This document shows, one piece after another, positions 8,278 to 15,438 of a stretch of DNA of 50,306 nucleotides. Source of the stretch: Myxococcales bacterium (GTDB lineage: Bacteria > Myxococcota_A > Polyangia > Polyangiales > Ga0077539); NCBI GenBank assembly GCA_030652255.1, contig JAUSAZ010000124.1:1-50306 (forward strand), given 5' to 3'. The position numbers and the translations under genes were made by a program. The notes beneath the pieces were generated by a model, which saw nothing but the letters and a program-made list of their open reading frames with translations, was not told the DNA's origin and did no database searches. How positions within the stretch are numbered: the stretch's first letter is position 1; each line of letters starts with the position of its first letter.

Positions 8278-8700
8278 ATGAAGCGTTCTCCCATCGCCTC
8301 CGTGTTCACTGCGTGCGCGCTCGGGGCGCTGTCCCCGGCCGCGGCGCAGACGCCGCCCGCCGTCACCCCGGTGGCCTTCACCAGCCTGCGCGTGGTGCCG
8401 TCCCCGGCTGCGTCCATCGTGCGCAACGTGTTCCTGCGCAACCGCGCGCGCTTCGCGGCGTGCGCGCCGGCCGGAACCACCGGGAACGTCTCGCTGCGCA
8501 TGGCCACCGACGCCAACGGCCAGGTGTCCACGTCGACCATCCGCCGCAGCAGCTTCACGGGCGACGAGGCGGCGGTCGCGCGCTGCGTGGTGGCGGCCTC
8601 GCGCGCCATGCGCTTCCCGGGCTCGGTGCAGGGCACGCTCGACATCGAGGTCAACGTGGTGCTCGGCACGCCCGACGCCGGGGCCGCCCCCGCCAACTGA
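8278..8700 (+). CDS. AgmX/PglI C-terminal domain-like secreted protein
   Basis: 140 aa. It has a signal peptide (hydrophobic to about residue 22, cleavage after AAAQ). The rest is a single domain with conserved Cys pairs: RNRARFAAC, then VSLRMATDANGQVS, ARCVVAASRAMRFP. This layout is that of the TonB-C-like domain in AgmX/PglI proteins of myxobacteria. Eleven bases separate it from the histidine kinase gene, so the three genes to 11334 are likely co-transcribed. Envelope location is inferred. It could be a periplasmic partner or reporter for the kinase, but that is a guess from position. Confidence 0.82.
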   Translation: MKRSPIASVFTACALGALSPAAAQTPPAVTPVAFTSLRVVPSPAASIVRNVFLRNRARFAACAPAGTTGNVSLRMATDANGQVSTSTIRRSSFTGDEAAVARCVVAASRAMRFPGSVQGTLDIEVNVVLGTPDAGAAPAN

Positions 8701-8711
8701 CCGCCGCCGCG

Positions 8712-9977
8712 ATGACCGCCGCCCCGCGCCGCTCGCTGCCCGACCTCGCGCGCTGGGTCACGGCCACGCTCAGCGTGTGCGCCTGCGCGGCGCTGGTGGC
8801 CACCGCGTGGGGCGCGCGGCGCACCTCGCACGCCCTCGCCCCGGCCCTCGAGCGCGGCCTCGCGGAGTCCTTCCTCGCCGAGATGCCCGTGGAGTTCGGC
8901 GGTCCCCCCACCGCGCGCGGGATGCAGTCCGTGCTGTCGCGCCACCGCGACGCGGGCCTGCGCGCCGTGGCCCTGGTCGACGAGTCCGGCGCGGTGCTCA
9001 CGGCGGTGGGCTCGCTCGACCCGACGCCCGTCTCGCGGCCCACGCGCTCGGGCGCCGCCGCGCTGCGCCACGTGGGCGCCCGGGTGCGCTACCTCCCGCC
9101 GATGCTCGGCCCGCCGCGCCCGCCGGACGACGACCCCGGCGCGCCGCCCTTCGGGGACGGACCGAGGCCGCCGCGGCTGCTGCTGGAGTTCGAGCCGCTG
9201 ATGGTGCGCGCGGCCATCGCGGAGTCCGACCGCACGCTCGCCCTCTCGGTGGTGCTCTCCGCGCTGCTGCTGGTCGCCGCGGCGTGGTTCTGGCGGCGCT
9301 CGGTGCGCGGCGAGCACCTCGACCAGCACACCATCCACCAGGACCGCCTCGCCGAGCTCGGCAAGATGACCGCCGTGATCGCGCACGAGATCCGCAACCC
9401 CCTCGCGGCGATGAAGGGCCACGCGCAGCTGCTCGCCGAGTCGCTCGACGAGGGCTCCGCCACCCGCACCCAGGCCGACCGCATCGTCAACGCCTCCACC
9501 CGCCTCGAGCGCCTGGTGCGCGACCTGCTCGACTTCGTCCGCGAGGGCCCCATCGTGCGGCGCCCGTGCGACCCCGCGGCGCTCATCCGCGAGGTGGCCG
9601 ACGAGCTCGCCATCGGGGTGCAGGTCACCGGCGCGGCGGGCGTGCCCCCGCTGCTGCTCGACGCCCGGCGGCTGCGCCTCGCGCTCTCCAACCTGCTCCA
9701 GAACGCCGCGCAGGCCGGGGCGCAGACCGTCGCCGTGGGCGTGGTCTACGAGGCCGGGATGCTCAGCCTGGAGGTGAGCGACGACGGCGGCGGCCTCGAC
9801 CCCGACGACATCGAGGCGGTGTTCGAGCCCTTCGTCACGCGGCGCACCCGCGGCGTGGGCCTCGGGCTCGCGGTGGTGCGCCGGGTGGCGCAGATCCACG
9901 GCGGGAGCGTGAGCGCGAGCAACCGCCCCGGCGGCGGCGCCCTCTTCACGATGCTGCTCCAGGCGCCGCCCGCGTAG
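8712..9977 (+). CDS. Membrane sensor histidine kinase (NtrB/ZraS-like)
   Basis: 421 aa. Membrane segment at about residues 16-35, an extracytoplasmic Pro-rich sensor loop to about 172, second membrane segment at 175-196. The HisKA domain has the phospho-accepting H225 in VIAHEIRNP. The HATPase domain shows N box (NLLQNAAQAG), G1 (VSDDGGG), F box and G2 (GVGLGLAVV). It autophosphorylates and should pass phosphate to the sigma-54 activator encoded 40 bp downstream. The ATG at 8712 lies 11 bp after the AgmX-like gene. The short sensor loop has no recognisable ligand domain. Confidence 0.93.
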   Translation: MTAAPRRSLPDLARWVTATLSVCACAALVATAWGARRTSHALAPALERGLAESFLAEMPVEFGGPPTARGMQSVLSRHRDAGLRAVALVDESGAVLTAVGSLDPTPVSRPTRSGAAALRHVGARVRYLPPMLGPPRPPDDDPGAPPFGDGPRPPRLLLEFEPLMVRAAIAESDRTLALSVVLSALLLVAAAWFWRRSVRGEHLDQHTIHQDRLAELGKMTAVIAHEIRNPLAAMKGHAQLLAESLDEGSATRTQADRIVNASTRLERLVRDLLDFVREGPIVRRPCDPAALIREVADELAIGVQVTGAAGVPPLLLDARRLRLALSNLLQNAAQAGAQTVAVGVVYEAGMLSLEVSDDGGGLDPDDIEAVFEPFVTRRTRGVGLGLAVVRRVAQIHGGSVSASNRPGGGALFTMLLQAPPA

Positions 9978-10017
9978 CGGGTGACACCGCCCTTCCGCTG
10001 CGGCAGGCTCCCGCCCC

Positions 10018-11334
10018 GTGGCGCGCATCCTGGTGGTCGACGACGAGGAGGACCTGCGGGCGTTCTGCGAGGCCGCGCTCGCGGGCGCCGGGCACGACGT
10101 GGCCACCGCGGCGGACGGCGTGGAGGCCCTCGACGCGCTCGCCCGGCGGCGCTTCGACCTGGTGCTCACCGACCTGCGAATGCCGCGGCTCGACGGCGAG
10201 GCGCTGCTGCGGCAGGTGCGCGCGGCCTGGCCCGACGTGGCGGTGATCGTGCTCACGGCGCACGGCAGCGTGGCCAAGGCCGTCGAGGCGATGCGCCTGG
10301 GGGTGAGCGACTTCCTGGAGAAGCCCGTGGAGAGCCCCGGGGCGCTGCGCGCGGCGGTCACCCGGGCCCTCGGGCGCGACCCGATGGCCGACGTCGAGGG
10401 GGTGGCCACGGAGACGCGGCTGTCGTGGGGCGCGGCGGCGATGGTCGCCGTAGAGAGCGCCCTGCGGCGGGTGGCGCCCACCGACGCGACGGTGCTGCTG
10501 GAGGGCGAGAGCGGGGTGGGCAAGGAGGTGGCGGCGCGGGCGATCCACCGATGGAGCCGGCGGGCGGCGGGGCCCTTCGCGGCCATCAACTGCGCGTCGC
10601 TGTCGGAGACCCTGCTGGAGTCCGAGCTCTTCGGCCACGAGCGAGGGGCCTTCACCGGCGCCGTCACGCAGCGCGCCGGGCACATCGAGGCCGCCGCGGG
10701 CGGGACCTTCTTCCTCGACGAGGTGGGCGAGCTCGCCCCGTCGCTGCAGGCCAAGCTGCTGCGGGTGCTCCAGGAGAACGAGTACACGCGCGTCGGCGGC
10801 ACGCGCACCCTCGTGGCCAACGTGCGCTGGGTCGCGGCGACCAACCGCGAGCTCCTGGCCGCCGTCGGGGCGGGGCGCTTCCGCGCGGACCTCTACCATC
10901 GGCTGTCGGTGTTCCCGGTGAAGATCCCAGCCCTGCGGGAGCGCCGGGAGGACATCGCGCCGCTGGCCCAGGCGATCGTCGCGCGGCTCCGGGTGCGCCT
11001 CGGGCGGCCGGGCCTGCGGCTCTCCGCGCAGGGCCTCGCGGCGCTCACGGCGATGCCCTTCCCGGGCAACGTGCGCGACCTCTCCAACACCCTGGAGCGC
11101 GCGGCCATCCTGAGCGACGGCGACGAGCTGCAGCTCGACGCCCCGCTGCCCGGCGTACCCGCGACGACCGCCGCGCCCGCATCGACCGACGCGCCCACGC
11201 TGGAGGAGGCCGAGCTCACGGCCATCCGCCAGGCGCTGCAGCGCCACGACGGCAACCGCAAGCGCGCCGCGGAGCACCTCGGCATGGGCCTGCGCACCCT
11301 CTACGAGAAGCTCAAGCGCTACCGGCTGACGTAG
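10018..11334 (+). CDS. NtrC-family sigma-54-dependent response regulator
   Basis: 438 aa. Receiver domain at 1-118 with D8, D9, the phospho-acceptor D52 and K102 in FLEKPV. The AAA+ domain spans about 135-370 with Walker A (GESGVGKE), the sigma-54 contact motif GAFTGA and Walker B (TFFLDEVGEL). A Fis-type helix-turn-helix at the C terminus ends RKRAAEHLGMGLRTLYEKL. The start is the GTG at 10018, which places the ILVVDDEED strand correctly. It remodels RNA polymerase carrying sigma-54 at target promoters in response to the upstream kinase. Target genes are not visible here; I found no convincing -24/-12 promoter in the window. Confidence 0.96.
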   Translation: MARILVVDDEEDLRAFCEAALAGAGHDVATAADGVEALDALARRRFDLVLTDLRMPRLDGEALLRQVRAAWPDVAVIVLTAHGSVAKAVEAMRLGVSDFLEKPVESPGALRAAVTRALGRDPMADVEGVATETRLSWGAAAMVAVESALRRVAPTDATVLLEGESGVGKEVAARAIHRWSRRAAGPFAAINCASLSETLLESELFGHERGAFTGAVTQRAGHIEAAAGGTFFLDEVGELAPSLQAKLLRVLQENEYTRVGGTRTLVANVRWVAATNRELLAAVGAGRFRADLYHRLSVFPVKIPALRERREDIAPLAQAIVARLRVRLGRPGLRLSAQGLAALTAMPFPGNVRDLSNTLERAAILSDGDELQLDAPLPGVPATTAAPASTDAPTLEEAELTAIRQALQRHDGNRKRAAEHLGMGLRTLYEKLKRYRLT

Positions 11335-11541
11335 CCGCCCTCCACCCACCCACGCATCCCAATGCGCCCAACCGGGGCGCCAGCCCCGGGCTCCGACCGT
11401 CGGGCGACGGCCCCGCTGCCGAATCCGCAGCCGCACTGCGGAATCCGCACTCCGGCCCGCCGCGCGCATCCGCACTCCGCGTCAATTCATCGGGAAAACC
11501 CGCTCGGCGTGGCCGTTGCTCAAGGGCTCTGCACCCACCCG

Positions 11542-12762
11542 ATGCGCCACCCACGAGCCCTCCTCGCCGCCTCCGCGCTCTGCCTCGCCGGGTCGCTCGC
11601 GGCCGCCACCGCCGCCGCGCAGGGCCTCGACTACGACGCCACCCTCGCCGCCGCCGCGCGCCAGGAGCGCGCCGGTCAGCCCGCCGCCGCGGCCGCCACC
11701 GTCGCCCCGCTCGCCGCCGCCTACCCCGAGGACCACGCCGTCGCCCTCCGCCTCGCGTGGCTCACCTTCTCCGCCGCCGACTACCCCGCCGCGCGGCGCC
11801 ACTACACCCGCGCCCTCGCGCTCTCCGCCGACACCTCCGTCGACGCGCGCCTCGGCCTCGCCTGGACGCTCCTCCGCCTCGGTGACGCCGACGCCGCCCG
11901 CGCTCGCTTCGCGGCGCTCACCGCCGACCCCGTCGCCGGTGCCTCCGCCCGCGAGGGGCTCGCGCTCGCCCGGGCCGCCGAGGTGCGCCCGGTGCGCGCG
12001 TGGGCCGGGCTCTACGTCGGCGCGCAGCTCTACGCCGGGCACCCGCAGCGCCGCCTGTCGCTCAGCGTCACGCCCTCGCTCACCCTCCAGCTCCACGACC
12101 TCGTGCTGCTCGGGGCGACCTACCGCGCCCTCGACTACGACCTCACCGCCGCGCCGCCGCAGCCCGGTCGCCCACCCATCAGCGAGCACTACCTCCAGCA
12201 GGAGTTCTACGCGTCGGCGGGCATCGTGCGCCCCGGGCTCGCGCTGCGCCTGCACTACGGCCGCCTCTGGGACGCCACCAACGCCGCCGCCCCCGCCGAC
12301 CTCTTCGGCGCCTCGGCCCGCGTCGCCCTCCGCGGCGAGCTCTACGCCGAGGCCAGCGTCGCCGCCTTCGCCGACGAGACCGTCGTGCGCGCGCTCGGGC
12401 AGTGGTCCGCCGCGCTCTCGCCGCGCTGGTCGCTCGGCCCTTCGGCCTCGGTGCAGTCGGGCTACACGGGCCTCGGCGGCTCGCTCGGCGCGCAGCTCAC
12501 CTACCACCGCGACGGCCTCGCGCTCTCGCTCTCCGGGCGCTTCGGCGACGAGCGCCGGGTGGTCTCCCTCGACCAGGCCCTCACCTTCGCCACCGACGAC
12601 CGCATCCGCGGGGCGATCTCCCTCTCCGCGCGCATCCCGCTCGGCCGGGGCATCTCCCTCGCTCCCTCCTACGACTGGCTCCACCTCACCACGGGCGACG
12701 CGCTCCGAAGCACGGACGCGGACGCCCACTTCATCACCCTCGGCGTGCTCGGCGCCTGGTGA
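11542..12762 (+). CDS. TPR protein with predicted outer-membrane beta-barrel
   Basis: 406 aa. The ATG at 11542 opens a clear signal peptide (hydrophobic core to about residue 22, ending AAAQG). Residues about 30-150 contain TPR-like helices (AVALRLAWLTF, LGLAWTLLRLGDADAAR). Residues 160-406 are a run of alternating-hydrophobic strands rich in Tyr and ending in a terminal W, the signature of an outer-membrane barrel. The next gene starts only 14 bp later behind a strong ribosome site, so this is the first gene of the PqqD/ATP-grasp operon. It could export or receive the product of that operon; this is inferred. Confidence 0.82.
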   Translation: MRHPRALLAASALCLAGSLAAATAAAQGLDYDATLAAAARQERAGQPAAAAATVAPLAAAYPEDHAVALRLAWLTFSAADYPAARRHYTRALALSADTSVDARLGLAWTLLRLGDADAARARFAALTADPVAGASAREGLALARAAEVRPVRAWAGLYVGAQLYAGHPQRRLSLSVTPSLTLQLHDLVLLGATYRALDYDLTAAPPQPGRPPISEHYLQQEFYASAGIVRPGLALRLHYGRLWDATNAAAPADLFGASARVALRGELYAEASVAAFADETVVRALGQWSAALSPRWSLGPSASVQSGYTGLGGSLGAQLTYHRDGLALSLSGRFGDERRVVSLDQALTFATDDRIRGAISLSARIPLGRGISLAPSYDWLHLTTGDALRSTDADAHFITLGVLGAW

Positions 12763-12776
12763 AAAGGAGACCCACC

Positions 12777-13037
12777 ATGCAGCGACTCCGCGACCTCGCC
12801 ATCAGCGACTCGGGCTTCGTCTTCGACCCCTTCTCCGGGGCCACGTACACCGTCAACGGCACCGCGCAGGTGCTCCTCGACGGCTTGAAGCGCGGCCTCG
12901 ACCGCGACGGCCTCGTCGCCCTCCTGCGCGAGCGCTTCGAGTGCTCCACCGAGGACCTCCCCCGCGACATCGACGACCTCGTGCAGTCGCTGCGGATGTT
13001 CGGGCTCGTCCCCGGCGGCTTCGAGGTGCGCGGATGA
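12777..13037 (+). CDS. PqqD-like peptide-binding protein (RiPP recognition element fold)
   Basis: 86 aa, the typical length of PqqD. It opens with a beta-hairpin (GFVFDPFSGATYTVN), then GTAQVLLDGLKRGL and a helical half with a DDLVQSLRMFGLV helix, as in PqqD-type winged-helix recognition elements. PqqD domains bind leader peptides and present them to modifying enzymes. AAAAGGAGA at 12763-12771 is an excellent ribosome site. The stop overlaps the next start (ATGA), so translation is coupled to the ATP-grasp gene. No radical-SAM enzyme and no obvious precursor peptide lie nearby, which is unusual. Confidence 0.8.
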   Translation: MQRLRDLAISDSGFVFDPFSGATYTVNGTAQVLLDGLKRGLDRDGLVALLRERFECSTEDLPRDIDDLVQSLRMFGLVPGGFEVRG

Positions 13038-14098
13038 ACGCTCCCCTCACCGTCGCCGTCACCGGCCTCAACGCCACCGACAACCCTGGCCCCGGGGTCG
13101 GGGTCATCCGCTCGCTGCGCCACTGCCGCGACCTCAACGTGCGCGTCGTCGGCCTCGCCTACGACGCCCTGGAGCCGGGCGTGTACGCCGACGGGCTCGT
13201 CAGCGACGTGTTCATGATCCCGTACCCCTCGCAGGGCGTCGTCCCCCTGCGCGACCGCCTCGCGTACATCCGCGAGCGCACCGGCTTCGACGTGATCATC
13301 CCCACGCTCGACGCCGAGCTGCCCGGCTTCGTCGAGCTCGCCCCCGAGCTGGCCGCCCAGGGCGTCGGCACCCTGCTGCCCACCGTCGAGCAGCTCGACC
13401 TGCGCTGCAAGGCGAAGCTCGCCGCCCTCGGCGACCGCGGGCTGCCGGTGCCGGCCTCGCGCGTGCTCACCGACGTGGCGCAGCTCTACACCATCCACGA
13501 GGTGATCCCGTACCCGCTGGTGGTGAAGGGGCCCTACTACGGCGCCCGCGTGGTGCACACCCTCGAGGAGGCCGTCGCGGCCTTCTACAAGATGGTCGCG
13601 GAGTGGGGCTACCCCGTGATCGTGCAGCAGTTCGTCGCGGGCCAGGAGCTGTGCGTGCTGGCCGTGGGCGACGGCGACGGGGGCCTCGTGGGCGCGGTGC
13701 AGATGCGCAAGACCGTCATCACCGACAAGGGCAAGGGGTGGGCGGGCGTGGCCATCCGCGACCCCGGGCTCAGCCAGCTCACCGCGACCTTCATGAAGGC
13801 GACGAAGTGGCGCGGGCCCTGCGAGCTGGAGGTCATCCGCGACGCCGCGGGGGGCTACCACGTGCTGGAGGTGAACCCGCGCTTCCCGGCCTGGTGCTTC
13901 CTCTCGGCGGGCGCGGGGATGAACCTCCCCTACGCCGTCGCCGAGCTCGCCGCGGGGCGCCCGCTCACACCCCTGCACGACTACCGCGTGGGCACGATGT
14001 TCGTGCGCATCGCCCTCGACCAGATCAGCGACATGGACGCCTTCTCCCGCATGAGCACGTCGGGTGAGGTCGTTCGCAGCCAGGGGGTTTCCCGATGA
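13034..14098 (+). CDS. ATP-grasp carboxylate-amine ligase (PylC/CarB-like)
   Basis: 354 aa. The N-terminal pre-ATP domain begins with VAVTGLNATDNPGPGVGVIRSL. The ATP-grasp fold follows with PLVVKGPYYGA (nucleotide-binding lysine), IVQQFVAGQELCVLAV, and the metal-binding CELEVIRD...HVLEVNPRFP, including the conserved E-x-N. Such enzymes activate a carboxylate as an acyl-phosphate and couple it to an amine. Coupled by ATGA overlaps to both neighbours: the PqqD-like gene before it and the PLP enzyme after it. The likely job is ligating an amino acid or amine to a carrier or peptide. The substrates cannot be read from the sequence. Confidence 0.9.
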   Translation: MNAPLTVAVTGLNATDNPGPGVGVIRSLRHCRDLNVRVVGLAYDALEPGVYADGLVSDVFMIPYPSQGVVPLRDRLAYIRERTGFDVIIPTLDAELPGFVELAPELAAQGVGTLLPTVEQLDLRCKAKLAALGDRGLPVPASRVLTDVAQLYTIHEVIPYPLVVKGPYYGARVVHTLEEAVAAFYKMVAEWGYPVIVQQFVAGQELCVLAVGDGDGGLVGAVQMRKTVITDKGKGWAGVAIRDPGLSQLTATFMKATKWRGPCELEVIRDAAGGYHVLEVNPRFPAWCFLSAGAGMNLPYAVAELAAGRPLTPLHDYRVGTMFVRIALDQISDMDAFSRMSTSGEVVRSQGVSR

Positions 14099-15438
14099 GC
14101 CGTCCTCTCTACGACCGCCCGATCCTCGCCCGCCACCAGACGGGCCTGATGAACAAGTTCTCCCGCGTCGCGTCCATGCAGCCGCAGACGCACATCGACG
14201 GCGTGCCCGTGCAGACCCTCACCGAGGCCTACGGCTCGCCCCTCTTCGTCTTCTCCGAGAAGACCATGGTGGCCCGCTACCGCGAGCTGCGCGACGCCTT
14301 CGCCCGGCGCTTCTCCAAGGTGCGCGTCACCTGGTCGTACAAGACCAACTACCTCGACGCGATCTGCAAGGTCTTCCACCGCGAGGGCGCCTGGGCCGAG
14401 GTGGTGTCGGAGTTCGAGTGGGAGAAGGCGCGGCACAACGGCGTGCCGGGCGAGCGCATCCACCTCAACGGGCCGCTCAAGACCGAGGCCACCCTGCGCC
14501 GCGTGCTCCCCGAGGGCACGCTCATCCACGTCGACAACTTCGACGAGCTCGCCCTGCTCGAGCGCCTCGCCGACGAGCTCCACCTCACCCCGAAGGTCGC
14601 CGTGCGGGTCAACATGTCCGTCGGCTCGCTCACCGCCTGGAGCCGCTTCGGCTTCAACCTGGAGAGCGGCCAGGCCATGACCGCCGCCAACCGCATCCTC
14701 GCGGGCAAGCGCCTGGAGCTCGTCGGGCTGCACTGCCACCTCGGCACCTTCATCCTCGACCCGGACTCGTATCGCGAGCAGGCCGCGAAGCTCGCGGGCC
14801 TCGCCAACGAGCTGCGCCGCGCCCACGGCGCGATCCTGTCCTTCATCGACATCGGCGGCGGCTTCGCCTCGCACAGCAAGCTCAAGGCCCAGTACCTCCC
14901 CGGCGAGCAGGCCACCCCTGGCTTCGATCGCTACGCCGCCGCCTGCGCCGAGGGCATGGCCGCGCTCGACTACCCCGCCGGGCAGGAGCCCACCATCGTG
15001 CTGGAGTCGGGCCGCGCGCTCGTCGACGACGCGGGCACGCTCATCTCCACCGTCATCGCCAACAAGCGCATGCCCGACGGGCAGCGGGGCCTCGTCATCG
15101 ACGCGGGCGTCAACGTGCTCTTCACGTCGTTCTGGTACGACCACGACGTCGTCCCGGCGCAGCCCTTCGGCGGCATCTCCGAGCCCACCGTCATGTACGG
15201 CCCGCTCTGCATGAACATCGACGTGGTGCGCGACACCATCCAGTTCCCGCCGATGCGCACGGGGGAGCAGGTCGTGTTCCGCAACGTCGGCGCCTACAAC
15301 GTCACGCAGTGGATGCAGTTCATCACGTACCGCCCGGCGGTCGTGATCATCGGCGCCGACGGCCGCCACGGGATCATCCGCAAGCGCGAGCAGCTGGAGA
15401 CCCTCCTCGCCTCCGAGGAGGTCCCCTCGTGGCTGTGA
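14095..15438 (+). CDS. PLP-dependent decarboxylase/racemase of the diaminopimelate decarboxylase family
   Basis: 447 aa. Fold-type III PLP enzyme: the Schiff-base lysine is K83 in SYKTNYLDA, GLHCHLGTFILD is the family's HCHIGSQ-like motif, IDIGGGF binds PLP phosphate and LESGRALVD follows. The C-terminal beta domain has GPLCMN where diaminopimelate and ornithine/arginine decarboxylases have GPxCES(G/S)D, so the catalytic Cys is kept but the adjacent acidic residue is replaced. GAYNVTQWMQF matches the substrate-facing Tyr motif. The substrate is therefore probably not meso-diaminopimelate. It could supply an amine or a D-amino acid to the ATP-grasp ligase with which it overlaps by 4 bp. Confidence 0.88.
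   Translation: MSRPLYDRPILARHQTGLMNKFSRVASMQPQTHIDGVPVQTLTEAYGSPLFVFSEKTMVARYRELRDAFARRFSKVRVTWSYKTNYLDAICKVFHREGAWAEVVSEFEWEKARHNGVPGERIHLNGPLKTEATLRRVLPEGTLIHVDNFDELALLERLADELHLTPKVAVRVNMSVGSLTAWSRFGFNLESGQAMTAANRILAGKRLELVGLHCHLGTFILDPDSYREQAAKLAGLANELRRAHGAILSFIDIGGGFASHSKLKAQYLPGEQATPGFDRYAAACAEGMAALDYPAGQEPTIVLESGRALVDDAGTLISTVIANKRMPDGQRGLVIDAGVNVLFTSFWYDHDVVPAQPFGGISEPTVMYGPLCMNIDVVRDTIQFPPMRTGEQVVFRNVGAYNVTQWMQFITYRPAVVIIGADGRHGIIRKREQLETLLASEEVPSWL

Noticed and set aside
11507..11517. Sigma-54 promoter (TGGCCGTTGCT) upstream of the PqqD operon
   Set aside because: The GG and GC elements are 7 bp apart instead of the required 12.
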